The notes beneath the pieces are model-generated. The model ran no database searches. It was given only the letters and a program-made list of their open reading frames with translations, and had not been told where the DNA came from. Shown piece after piece: positions 21,058-31,200 of a stretch of 64,000 nt of DNA. The DNA comes from Kalmanozyma brasiliensis GHG001 (Eukaryota; Basidiomycota; Ustilaginomycetes; Ustilaginales): contig NW_015961988.1 of NCBI RefSeq assembly GCF_000497045.1, positions 186,001 to 250,000 of the forward strand, written 5' to 3'. The first letter of the stretch is position 1, and each line of letters opens with the position of its first letter. Both the position numbers and the translations under genes were made by a program.

Positions 21058-22689
21058 TTTGACCGGACAGTAGGCGCTGTACGAGGCGTCTTGCGGTTAG
21101 CGCCTGCGGTACGATGGAGTGATGTTGGCCGGAAAGGTTGAAGCCGAGACTGATCCAAGCTTGACGTGGAGGCTAAGTTAGCCGCCGTCTTGGATCTTCC
21201 AAAAGCAACAGCGCGGCGTGGCGTGGTCTGTGCTGCGAGAAGATCTGGAAAGGGCAATTATCAAATTTTGTTAGACTTGCGCTGCTGAAAGGCACAGAAA
21301 ATGGGCTCGGCGAGGCAAGAGCCGGCTGGCAGCTGTGGAGCGTCATGCCTTCGAGTAGCTTCCCTTGGAGCCTTGCCGGACACGAGATGCAAGCGTACAG
21401 CTTCGCGCCGAAGGGTCAGCTTAGAACTGTGCTTTGGAAACGACAGGGTCCAAGAACGATCTGCATCGTGGGTGTGCGGGGGTGGTCTCGGCGTTGCTGT
21501 CGAGTTGAGTACGAGACCGAGGCAAGAAGAGGTGCGAGAAAAAAGCCGATCTTGGCCCTCGAGCCCCTCACGGAACAAGGCAGCCGTACGAACTTGCAGG
21601 ACAATGGAGACGAGGTTTTGCCATCTCTGGCTGCGATCACCGCCCTGCTCCTTCGCCAAGACTCACTCGCGACGGACCTCCGCAAACACCCTTTGGCAAC
21701 CGCACCAATCAAAGTGCGCTGCAATAAGGGTTTTGCAATGCTGCGTCAGAGTATGATTGCGTTCTGTCCATGTCAGTCCGATGCCGCCAAACTGAGTCGG
21801 TCTAGACACTTGGACGCAGATTAGAGCTGCGTAGAAGCGTGTGTTGCCTTGACGGTGCAGCGGCACGATTCAATGCGCGCTCTCTCTCTCTGCTTGCTGT
21901 CCAGAAATAACCCTTTCTAAGCTGGCATTTTCCCTCTCGGAGAAATGACGCTCAGATCGCGCACGCATCAATCCACACTGCGACAGTCACGTAGACTGGC
22001 CTGCAACCACAAACACGCTACCAAAATTGTGATTTCCTGAAAATCGTCGTTGCAGAGCGTGTCTCGCCTGGCGCAACAGAGACCCTGACCAATGCGTCAC
22101 GGCAGCGAAGAGAGAGGCAAAGCCAGCCAGCGTTGCAAGCGTGTGAGTGTGTGAGTGTGTGTGTGTTTCTCTCTCTCGCTCTCTGCGCATGGCGCTCTCC
22201 ATCTCCCCTTCCTTTGTTTGCTGCTAAGCTGAGCCGGGTAGCGCTGCCATCATCGTCCTTCGTCCTCTTCCACCTACTCATCGAGGGTCAATTGTTCGAG
22301 CCACACCTCCATCCTCTTCCGCTCGTCAACAAACACATTCTACTTCTTCCTCGTGACGAGCCCGTCGACACCTCGAAGCCTCTTCTCGTCGCGCTCTTCT
22401 CGTCTCTTCCTTGCTCGCTCTCTTCCTCGGCCAACTCTGGCCAGCATCTGCGTCTCGAAGCTCCTCTTGCAGCGTCAGGCACTCGTCGCCATAGTCAGCG
22501 CAGGCACAACATCGCATCGAATCCGACAACGAGCACACCTGGAAACATCGAGGGCACATTGCCAGCAATCAATCTTGTACAGCGCATCAGAACTTCGAAA
22601 CAAGGCTTCATCGACGCTTTGCCAGATTTCGACCAGAACTACTCTGCCGTAGCATTCCTCCCCATCCTCGACACGACTGAGCCTCCTCT
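21058..22689. other. Large divergent intergenic region GLS1 / KNR4
   Basis: 1.6 kb without a supportable gene between two divergent starts. It holds a GT/CT microsatellite at 22141-22186 and, from about 22260 to 22689, a C/T-rich stretch that is probably a long KNR4 leader. Many short overlapping open frames occur, none with a domain. Confidence 0.6.
22141..22186. repeat. GT/CT dinucleotide microsatellite
   Basis: A run of GTGTGA/GTGTGT units followed directly by TCTCTC units, about 45 bp, upstream of the KNR4-like gene. Simple repeats of this kind are often length-variable between strains. Confidence 0.85.
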
Positions 22690-24951
22690 ATGATCGCTCA
22701 GCAGCGACCCACGCCGGCCATGTCAGGATCTTCGTTCTTTTCGCAGATCTCCTCCTTCTTTGGAGGAAACGCAGACCAACCCTCTCGATCCAGCTCCACC
22801 CGTCGCACCACCGCCTTTGGCTCCGGCTTCAGCTCCTCGCCTCGTCGCGGTCCTCCCCAGGCTCTCGACCCCAACGCGTGGTCCCTCCCTTACAGCAACA
22901 GCAATACCATCCCTGCCTCGCCCGCCTACACCACCGATGGCGTCGCTTCACCCAGAGACGGCGCATACCCTCCGGCCTCAGGCATCGCTCGCGCTTCTTC
23001 ACCCTACGGCAACGAGCACGTCTCGGCCGTCTCCACCAGCTCCGTAGCCGAGTTCAGCAACATGTACCCTGCAGCTTCCACCTCGACCCTGGTCCCCGGC
23101 AGCGCCAGCCGTTCCGTCAGCGTGTCCACCGGCGGCTCTGCCGCCACCACCGCATATCCGCCCGTCCGTCAAACCTGGGGTCGTATCCGCAAGTGGTGCC
23201 ACAAGAACTACCCCGAGATCTCGGACACGCTCAATTGGCCCTGCACCAACGACGCGCTCGACGAGCTCGAGATGACCATTGGCTACGCACTGCCCACGTG
23301 CGTGCGCGAATCGTACCTCACCTACGACGGACAGGAGCTCGAGTCCAACCAGTCGTGCCAGGACGGGCTCTTCTTCGGCGCCGCGCTGCTCAGCCTCGAA
23401 CAGGTGGCGCAGGAGTGGAAGTTCTGGCGTGCGGTGGATGAGGATCCGGAGACGGCGGCTAATCCGCAGGTGCGCAACCTCATGGCGAGTTGCCCGCACA
23501 AGTGGGTGCGCGCCGAGTACTCGTGCCGCGGCTGGATCCCTCTTATCACGGACCATGCGGGTAATTATATTGGGGTGGATCTCAGCCCGCATCCTGCAGG
23601 AGGCGGATCGGCGGGACAGGTGATTCTGTTTGGCAGAGACTTTGACACCAAGGTGGTGTGCTGGAAGGGCGAGGGTGCCGGTGGATGGGGAAGATTCCTC
23701 CAGACGTTTGCGGACGAGCTCGAGACGGGTGAGTTCTGGACGCTCGAGGAATTGGGAGCTGGCAGCGAAGATGAAGAGGACATGATCGGCTACGAGAGCT
23801 ACTTCAGTGGTGGTGCGGGTGCTGGACAGGGAGGGGGCGATCGTGGAGGCGAAGGTTCAGCGAGCTTCCGACTTGCTGGCGAATACAAGGGCTGGCCTGT
23901 TCTGGAAGCATGGGCGGACCGTTCGGTGCGGTTGTGGGAATCCGTCGGTCTCGCCCCCGGCAAGCCGGTCGGCAATCCGCATCAGCAACCGCAGCCTCAG
24001 CCGCAATCGGTCGTCGACGCACGGTCTCACCGACTATCGATGCTCGAGGGCGAAGCGGACATGCAACCGGCTTTGCGTACTGTCGACGAGAATGGCGAGG
24101 CGATCGACGCCGAGGGCAGCGGCGTCCATCGCGCCCCAATAGCCGTCGGCAAGGAAGAGGAGGGCGAAGTGTCGGTGGATGGACCCGCCCACCCTCTCGC
24201 GGACAGCTCGCTGGCTGGCGATACGAGCGAGGAGGTGCTCATTGCTGCTGCGGATGGTGACGCCTCGACCTCAACGGCAAACGGAAACGGCAGCGTCACC
24301 GATGTCAATCTCACTCCCACCAACAGCATGCGTCGCACATCGGGGATGCTCTCCCCGCCGCAACCCGAAACCAAGGCATCGATGCGCAAGCAAAAGCAAC
24401 GCGAAGAAGGATGGGGATCGCCCATGCTGGGATCGACATCGCCTGTAGTAGGTCAACAGCAGCAGCGTCGACCGACGCGACCCGCGCCCGCTCCCGCGCC
24501 CATGCTCGATCTGCCCACGCTCGAGGACGTGAAAGCGATCCAAGCCGCGGCGCTCGCCAACGACGGCAAGTCGCACAGCGTCCAATTCGACGCGCACGCC
24601 CAAGGTCGAAGCTCGTTCAGCAATCTCGGCTTCCGCGATCTCGCCGGCAAGCGGGCCGTCCCCAACGGAAACGGCATCATCGGCAGCCCCAACGGTCAAC
24701 CCGAACGGTCGGAGAGCGTCGAACTCGAAACGCGCGCTAGCGCGGAGAATCGCAGTGCGTACATTGTCGGTCAGCGCGGGAGAGCGCGCGGGCTGGGGCT
24801 GGACGAGGTGGACGTCACGGCTCAGGCGTTGGGCGGGATGAATGTGAGCGTGCCAGGCACGCCCAAGTTGATCGATGCCAATTCGGCACCTGGCTCGCCC
24901 GCGTTCAGGGGTAGGTTGGGCGAGGCTGAGGTTCCTGCGGCTATTGCGTGA
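22690..24951 (+). CDS. KNR4: KNR4/SMI1 family cell-wall and signalling regulator
   Basis: Single exon, 753 aa. The SMI1/KNR4 domain lies at about residues 155-380: VRQTWGRIRKWCHKNYPEI, NDALDELEMTIGYALP, VRESYLTYDGQE, DGLFFGAALLSLEQVAQEW, CPHKWVRAEYSCRGWIPLITDHAGNYIGVDL, GRDFDTKVVCWKGEGAGGWGRFL. In yeast, Knr4 links the cell-integrity MAP kinase Slt2 with calcineurin and controls beta-1,3-glucan and chitin synthesis. The flanks are disordered. The C-terminal 370 residues are longer than in yeast (total about 505 aa) and carry Ser/Thr/Gln-rich stretches plus short conserved-looking patches (LDLPTLEDVKAIQAAALAN; RARGLGLDEVDVTAQALGGM). Start at 22690; a second ATG at 22720 is equally possible. 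Confidence 0.9.
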   Translation: MIAQQRPTPAMSGSSFFSQISSFFGGNADQPSRSSSTRRTTAFGSGFSSSPRRGPPQALDPNAWSLPYSNSNTIPASPAYTTDGVASPRDGAYPPASGIARASSPYGNEHVSAVSTSSVAEFSNMYPAASTSTLVPGSASRSVSVSTGGSAATTAYPPVRQTWGRIRKWCHKNYPEISDTLNWPCTNDALDELEMTIGYALPTCVRESYLTYDGQELESNQSCQDGLFFGAALLSLEQVAQEWKFWRAVDEDPETAANPQVRNLMASCPHKWVRAEYSCRGWIPLITDHAGNYIGVDLSPHPAGGGSAGQVILFGRDFDTKVVCWKGEGAGGWGRFLQTFADELETGEFWTLEELGAGSEDEEDMIGYESYFSGGAGAGQGGGDRGGEGSASFRLAGEYKGWPVLEAWADRSVRLWESVGLAPGKPVGNPHQQPQPQPQSVVDARSHRLSMLEGEADMQPALRTVDENGEAIDAEGSGVHRAPIAVGKEEEGEVSVDGPAHPLADSSLAGDTSEEVLIAAADGDASTSTANGNGSVTDVNLTPTNSMRRTSGMLSPPQPETKASMRKQKQREEGWGSPMLGSTSPVVGQQQQRRPTRPAPAPAPMLDLPTLEDVKAIQAAALANDGKSHSVQFDAHAQGRSSFSNLGFRDLAGKRAVPNGNGIIGSPNGQPERSESVELETRASAENRSAYIVGQRGRARGLGLDEVDVTAQALGGMNVSVPGTPKLIDANSAPGSPAFRGRLGEAEVPAAIA

Positions 24952-25199
24952 GTTGTCTGTTAGCAATGGACTCTTTCTTTTCATCGAAGGCGAGCTAAAG
25001 TGTGTGTGGATGGCTGAGAGCGATTCAGTGTGCGAAACGGTTGTGTTGAGGGTCAAGCGTGGTGTGATCCAGTCGAGTCGAGTTGCTGTGCAAGAAGGTC
25101 GTCTTCAATGTCATCCGATGTGACACGCAATGGAGCTCGAACGAATGGTATTGAGATGCGTGCAAAGGTACGTGACAAATCGACCTGGCTGATCAAGCA

Positions 25200-25595
25200 T
25201 CACTTGCCGTGGTCGGGAAAGCACTCTGCAAGGGTCTGTTTCACATCCAACAACACAAATGTCAGCGCTCTCTTCTCCCTCATCCCTACGACCCTTCATC
25301 CGGGGGGGGATACGCACCTTGTTGTGTCGGTCAGCAGCATGCTGTATCAGCGCGGGCTCACGCACCGTCAGCAGAAAAGTCTGACGACAGGTCATGCACA
25401 TGACGTTCTTAGCGGCCTCGTTGACCTTTTTCTGCGACTTGGCCTCTCCGCCGGCCGCCTTGGCGTTGCGCTCCCGTTTCTGTTGCGCCCTGTAACAGGC
25501 AGGAAAGGAGAGATCGAGACAGATCCTGTCAGTAAGGGAGAGCTCGAGAAGGGTCACAAGGTGACCGGGAAGACTCACTTTGCTCCGTTACCCAT
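25200..25595 (-). CDS. Small C2H2-type zinc-finger protein (4F5/DUF1909-like)
   Basis: Three tiny exons: 25595-25579 (17 nt), 25489-25318 (172 nt) and 25235-25200 (36 nt). They are separated by introns of 89 bp (GTGAGT to CAG) and 82 bp (GTGCGT to CAG) and give 74 aa. The protein starts MGNGAKAQQKRERNAK, has a basic helix (AAGGEAKSQKKVNEAAKN), one C2H2 finger (CMTCRQTF then HAADRH) and ends TLAECFPDHGK. This is the conserved architecture of the eukaryotic At2g23090/SERF-like small zinc-finger family, whose function is poorly known. Only the spliced product reproduces both conserved ends, which supports the exon model. It is divergent from PIG-T (299 bp apart). Confidence 0.9.
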
Positions 25596-25894
25596 GCTTG
25601 CGATGTACGATCAGTGGGAGGGTTGAGAAGATGGTGGTGGAAGAGTGTGTCGTGTGTCTGAAAGTTTCCAAAAAGTCAAGGGAGAGATCCACGTTTTTGG
25701 CTAAAGACCCTGAACCCTTTAACGAATTCTGGCCGAGCTGAAGAACGTGAGATTGGCGACGTAACAGCTTTGTGCCAAAAACCGCGCACCAAGTGTTGGT
25801 CTCCCGACGCACAATCCACCCCTCTATCCGTCCACCTTGGCACCTGCTCTCGTCCTCCATCACAGCGGTGAGCTCCCAGCAGCTCGTAGACACG

Positions 25895-27901
25895 ATGGCA
25901 GAAGGCAGCACAATCCCATCATGGCGACCATCTCGTCGTCGAACCAAGCGACGCACGCTCGTCCTCCTCACCCTCTCCCTACTGGCAACCATCCTGGCAC
26001 CCACCTCCACCGCCTCCTCTTCTCCCGACGCAACACCCGTCGAAACCCTGCACGAATCGCTCCTCCTCAAACCGCTCCCCGACGGTCGACTCCTCTCGAC
26101 ATTCACCTTCGCCCTCCACACCACCTCTTCCTCCATCTCCTCCTTCCGCCTGTTGCCACGAGCGCTGTTGGCGCCGATCGCGCACTACGGCGCGTCCGAG
26201 GTCCATCTAGCGCTCAACTCGGGTCGGTGGAGGTACGATTCCTGGGGTTCGCCGCTCACCATCCTTTCTTCTCGTCGGACCTACCTCGATCCCCGTTCGC
26301 CCCTTCGGCTGGGGGAGGAGAGCGTCGGCGTGGGTGCGGAGCTCCGAGCTACATTCGACAATTCTACGTCTGGCTGGTCCGGATTAACTAGCGCACTAGC
26401 CGGGTTGTTCTGCACCTCGCTCGATGCGTTGGACGAAAAACATACGGTGGCACCCCACCACACGGGGCCGAGCACTCTGCATGCCATGTTGCCAGGGGAA
26501 AACGTGTGCACCGAAAACCTCACGCCCTTCCTCAAGCTGCTTCCGTGCAAGCAATCCGCCGGACTCGCAACGTTGCTCAACCCGACCAAACTCTTCGGCG
26601 CCGCATTCCACGGGTTGGCCGTTCATGTGGAGCAAAAGGACGGGTGGAAGGTGGAGTTGACCTTCAGTGCAGTGTTCCAACCGGCGGTGACGCGCGATGT
26701 GAGCAAACGCGATTGGAGCATGAGCTCAGTGTTCGGGCGGTCGTTGGAATCGACCTGTCCGTTGGCCGAGACAAGTATCGTGCGACTGCTCAAACCGGTC
26801 GATGGGGCGAGGTTCGATGTTGAGCCCCTGCCCGGCTTCTCGGTGTGCGCGAGACCCGGCGGCGAGTGCGCTGAAGCGAAGCTCTTTCCTGTGTTGGACG
26901 AGGTGGATGAGGTGACGGACGAGTTGGCCGCTTCGAGATTGCTGGCGTTTGAGACGGAGGCCGAGGGCGAGGCGTACGAGGCGAGACTCAGGGAGCGGTG
27001 GGCCCACCAGCTGCGGGTGGATGGCGAGTATCTCTACAACCTCCCCAGCGCGCTTGCCGAGGGGAGTTTGGATGTGGCGATGAGGTGGCCGCACGAAGTA
27101 CGTTTTATCTATCCGCGCAACATCACGTCCACCGCGCTAGGCGTGGAGCGGACACTCCTCGGCAGCGGGCAGGAACGAACGACATTGCAGGTGGTCTTTA
27201 CCAACAACGACGTGGTCCCTCAGCGAATACTGTGGTTCGAGACGCTGGGTTACTTTGTCAAGCCCTACCTGCACACCCTGTCTCCCACGGTGACCTTCCT
27301 CCCCGACCCCCCTTCGGGTCTCCTCCGCAGCGAGGCGGATGTGGGGGACCCGGTAGAGGAGGTGCTCTACCAGCCAACACGCGGGGCGAGAGTCTCGAGG
27401 AAGCCGTTTGTGCTGGAAACAACGTTGCGGTTGCCCGCGCGGAGTCGCGTCGTGGTGACGCTGGAGCTGAGGAAGGTGTTTGTCGAGTATAGTCGACATC
27501 CGCCGGATGCGCATCGGGGGTTTGATCTGAATGGGGCGGTGGTGGTGCCGTTGGCGCCGGTGGATCCGAGGGAGGAGGTGGTAGCCAAGGAGAGGGCGAA
27601 GCAGCGCCGACGCACGGGGACGAATCGCATCGCGCCCGCAACGCGAATGGGCTGGAAGGAGCAACTGCTGCACTTCCTCCAACAGCAACGACAGCAGCAG
27701 GAAGAGGTACCAGAGGAACGAAGGTGGGTAGTAAGCAAGAGTCAGTCGAGAATCTACACCCTGCCCAGGCTGGTCGAGTTGGCCACCCCCGACTTCTCGT
27801 TCGTCTACACCAACATCATCTTCACCAGCACGGTCATCGCGTTGTTCTTCGGCAGCACGTTGAACACCCTCCTGCGGACGTTTACGGATTTTGTACTTTA
27901 G
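25895..27901 (+). CDS. GPI16: GPI transamidase subunit PIG-T (GPI16)
   Basis: Single exon, 668 aa. An N-terminal signal peptide follows a basic stretch (RRRTKRR, then LVLLTLSLLATILAP). The large luminal domain opens with ETLHESLLLKPLPDGRLLSTFTF, a Gpi16 signature, then HLALNSGRWRYDSWG, the LTSALAGLFCTSLD segment with its conserved cysteine, and ENLTPFLKLLPCK. A single transmembrane helix lies near the C-terminus (FVYTNIIFTSTVIALFFGSTL), followed by a very short tail. PIG-T stabilises the GPI transamidase complex in the ER membrane and is disulfide-linked to the catalytic subunit Gpi8/PIG-K. The ATG at 25895 directly precedes the signal peptide; the frame is open upstream only through non-ATG codons. 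Confidence 0.93.
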   Translation: MAEGSTIPSWRPSRRRTKRRTLVLLTLSLLATILAPTSTASSSPDATPVETLHESLLLKPLPDGRLLSTFTFALHTTSSSISSFRLLPRALLAPIAHYGASEVHLALNSGRWRYDSWGSPLTILSSRRTYLDPRSPLRLGEESVGVGAELRATFDNSTSGWSGLTSALAGLFCTSLDALDEKHTVAPHHTGPSTLHAMLPGENVCTENLTPFLKLLPCKQSAGLATLLNPTKLFGAAFHGLAVHVEQKDGWKVELTFSAVFQPAVTRDVSKRDWSMSSVFGRSLESTCPLAETSIVRLLKPVDGARFDVEPLPGFSVCARPGGECAEAKLFPVLDEVDEVTDELAASRLLAFETEAEGEAYEARLRERWAHQLRVDGEYLYNLPSALAEGSLDVAMRWPHEVRFIYPRNITSTALGVERTLLGSGQERTTLQVVFTNNDVVPQRILWFETLGYFVKPYLHTLSPTVTFLPDPPSGLLRSEADVGDPVEEVLYQPTRGARVSRKPFVLETTLRLPARSRVVVTLELRKVFVEYSRHPPDAHRGFDLNGAVVVPLAPVDPREEVVAKERAKQRRRTGTNRIAPATRMGWKEQLLHFLQQQRQQQEEVPEERRWVVSKSQSRIYTLPRLVELATPDFSFVYTNIIFTSTVIALFFGSTLNTLLRTFTDFVL

Positions 27902-28246
27902 GCAAGCGGTTGGACGCCATCGAGCAGACTCAGACTGCAGTGTAAGGTGCGAAGGCCCATGGAGCTCCTGCGATCGACCCGGGACCGCGATGCTCCTCGA
28001 GAAACATGAGCAATGTCTTCTGCCGACGCTCGGCAGCGCACGGAGATTCGACGCGAGTCAGCGACTCACAGGCAGAACAGAGAAGGATGGGAGATGCAAG
28101 TGGGAGCTGGCCATCAGCCGAGGCAGAGCCTCCAGCGGGACGTGAGATGTGCAGCTGATGCCAAACCACTCAGCAGCACACACCGAGAATGTGAGATGTC
28201 CATATAATATGTTTGAGTTGCAATACTACAGATCCATGACACGAGT
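27902..28246. other. Convergent 3' spacer PIG-T / ferric reductase
   Basis: 345 bp between two stop codons. It should contain both 3' UTRs. No coding frame or RNA gene was recognised. Confidence 0.55.
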
Positions 28247-31200
28247 CTATCCTCCCCACTCGAAGCATTCGCTGACCACATTCACAATGCCCCTCGTGTC
28301 GCCCTTGCGCACCTTGGTCGGGTCGATCTGCTTGCTGACGATGCTCCTGAGCACCACGTCCAACGACTTGGGACCGCATCCAGCCACGAGGGTGCGGCCT
28401 TGGCTTCGATCGACTTCCTGTCGGATGATGCGGTCGAGCTTGGGATGGCCCGGTTGTGCGAGCTCGGCGACGACGCGCAGGTCGAGGTCCTCTTCGGCGT
28501 CGAGGTCGATCGGTGCATCGTCCATAGGTGACTTTGGCGACGGCGCTGGGGCAACGGCCGTGTTGAGCAGGTTGAGCGTCGACGAGCCCGCCTTCTGCCG
28601 CGAAATGGTGTCGGTCTCGTCGGCGTCGAGGAAGCTGTTGCGGAGAGGATACTCGCTGCCGTACGGTGTGCCGAGCGGGGATGGTGACATGCGCGGCGTG
28701 CTGGCCCTTGAAGCGGATCCGAACGGCGGTGGTGGAACCAGGTCGTTGTTCGCCGACCCGGGACGAGATGGGCTCGGCGAGGCGAAAGCGGACAGTGGCC
28801 CGAGACCCGATCCCGGTGGGCTGTGGGGCATCGCCAGGCCAGCCGAGTTCGGGGGCGATAGATGCCTCCTGTCGCCAGCAGCACCTTGCCCTTGGTGCCG
28901 GTAGGGATCTCGTTGCTCCGGGCTCCAGGCGTGCCCTCCGAATCCATCTCCCCCATACATCCTCCCGCCGCCTTCTCTGGAATCGGCGAGATCCTGCTCC
29001 GCCGCGTATTGCGGTCGCGAATAGTTGGGCGCGCCGAGGTGGCTCCGTGCCCTGCTGGACAGCGAAGGACCGTCCGATGGTCTTTGCTCCGGCTCGTACG
29101 GCTGTTGTGGCTTGCGAAGGCCGTGACGCTCCTCGTACATGGCTCGCTGCGCTTCCATGGCCTGCTCATCCCGATTCAACTCGACATTGGCCTGCTTGGC
29201 GCCTCGCCCACCTTTGCGTTTGACCGTGTTGCGTCGTGTTTTCGCACGTCGCAGCTTGCCCTCGTTTCGGATGCGCTTGTTCATCTCTTCCTCCACGGCT
29301 GTGGGTGCGCTCTGGTCTTCACCGTCGAAGTGGGTCAGATCGTAGGCCGTAATGTCGTATTCCTCCTGCTCGGGCCCTTCCGTGAATCGGGCAGCGTTGC
29401 TGTACACGTCAGCGCTTGACGTCGTACCACTGATGGACCCTGGAGCGCCGTGGTGGCTGTATTCGTTCACATCGGATTTGTAGGTGCTGAACGTGTGGCT
29501 GCGTCCTCCGGCGGATCCGCTTCTCGGCCCTTGCGGCAGGGCTGAATGGTGGTTGAAGTGCGTCACGTAGAGATCGACCTGAAGCTGCTCTGGCGGCACC
29601 ATCTCGATGCATCTCCTCAACGCGGCCGCCACCCATTGCAGATGCGAAAACTCGCGCACAATCCACACGAAGCGCACCCTCTGCGTCAAGAACTTCTTGC
29701 CTCCCTTGCCACCCTTGCCGAGCGTCACGGCGCCCACCATGCACGCGCACAGGTGCTCGAGGACAGACATGCCGAAGCTGACCCCCGATCCACCGCAGAT
29801 GATGACGATGCTCGAGTGGATGCCCCAGTGCGTTCGGTCCGACGAGCCGTAGGGACCATCGACGATGGCGCGGATGTGCACGCCTGTTGTGTCTTTGCCG
29901 AGCGTAGGCACCATCGCCGTGCCAGGCATGCCGTACATGCTCGCACCTTGGTGGGCATCCGCAGCCGCTTGGATCTGCATCTGTCGCTTCTTGGCCACAA
30001 AGTTCCACAGCTGACGAGTGAAACCGTGTCGACATCGCACGAGCAAGACCATAGTGCGCTCTTCCCCCTTGGCCTTTTGCGCGTGGGCGAGACCCTTCTC
30101 GGTGTCTGCATCGACGAATTGAGTGGCGACGGGAAAGTCGGCGTCGTGGGCAGATGCGATGGTGAAAGGATGCGATTCCCAGAAGCGCACGTTGGGCATG
30201 TTGAGGTAGACCCACTGCCCTGGTTTCCACGACATCTTGTTGGGTGTACGTAACGTCAGTCGCAGCGTTTTGCCCGGCAGCAGCTGAACAAAGGCAAAGC
30301 CGGGGCGGATGACAGCAGCCACATCCGCCGACATGGCAGGGCGCGGTCTGAGCTGGCGCGGCATCGAGCCGGACATGACGCTGAACATGGTCGATGGGCG
30401 GGCCGCGAGCGCTGCAGAGGAATCGTTGCGCGATCGACCGCTCAAGGGCGGGTAGGTCGAGCCTGGCACCGACAAGGGTTGCTGTTGTGCAGAGTCGAAC
30501 GAGTCTTGCAGCGAGTACTTGACGTCAGCACCTGAGTGCCTCGCGTACTGTTGTGGCAGTGGAGGCAGGGCCTCTATGGGTGGTGGCGGATAGAAGTCGG
30601 CATTGGATGGCTGCGAGGAAGGAATGTAGTCCTCGAGCAAGTCGTTGACTGGGTCGTATCGAGCACTGAGACGAGTGACCCTCCTTTCCAGAGGCATTGA
30701 TTTGCGCTCGGGACTGGACTCGCTAGGCTCCTCGAGGGGATGTGCTGCACCTATTGTCGTGAACTGCTTTCCGAAACTGTCGTCGTGCATGGGAGGACTC
30801 GATCTCTTGCGGCTTTCGTTGTCTGCGAGGGAGCCTATGAGCGTATGCTCGTTCTCGGAACTACGGCTCGATTGGGGTGGATATTTGAAAGACGAAGCCG
30901 AGCTCACATCGGTTCGGTCCCCTCGCGTGGATCCGTCCAAGGTAGTCGGCGGGCGGTCGGCGGGGTGATAGAAGCCGTCGCCTCGATCTTGCCCCATTTG
31001 CTGATGCTGTGAGCCGTTTTGATGAGGACGTGAGATAAAGTGCTGCTGCTGCGGTACAAATTGCTGATGCTGATGCTGTTGCTGATGCTGCGGTCCGAAA
31101 GACTCGCTGTAGTACGCGGGCCGTTGCTGAAGATGCTGCTGCTGTTGCTGATGGTGCGGCGGCGGCGGTGTCGGTCGTTGCATGTAGCGCTGAGATCCCT

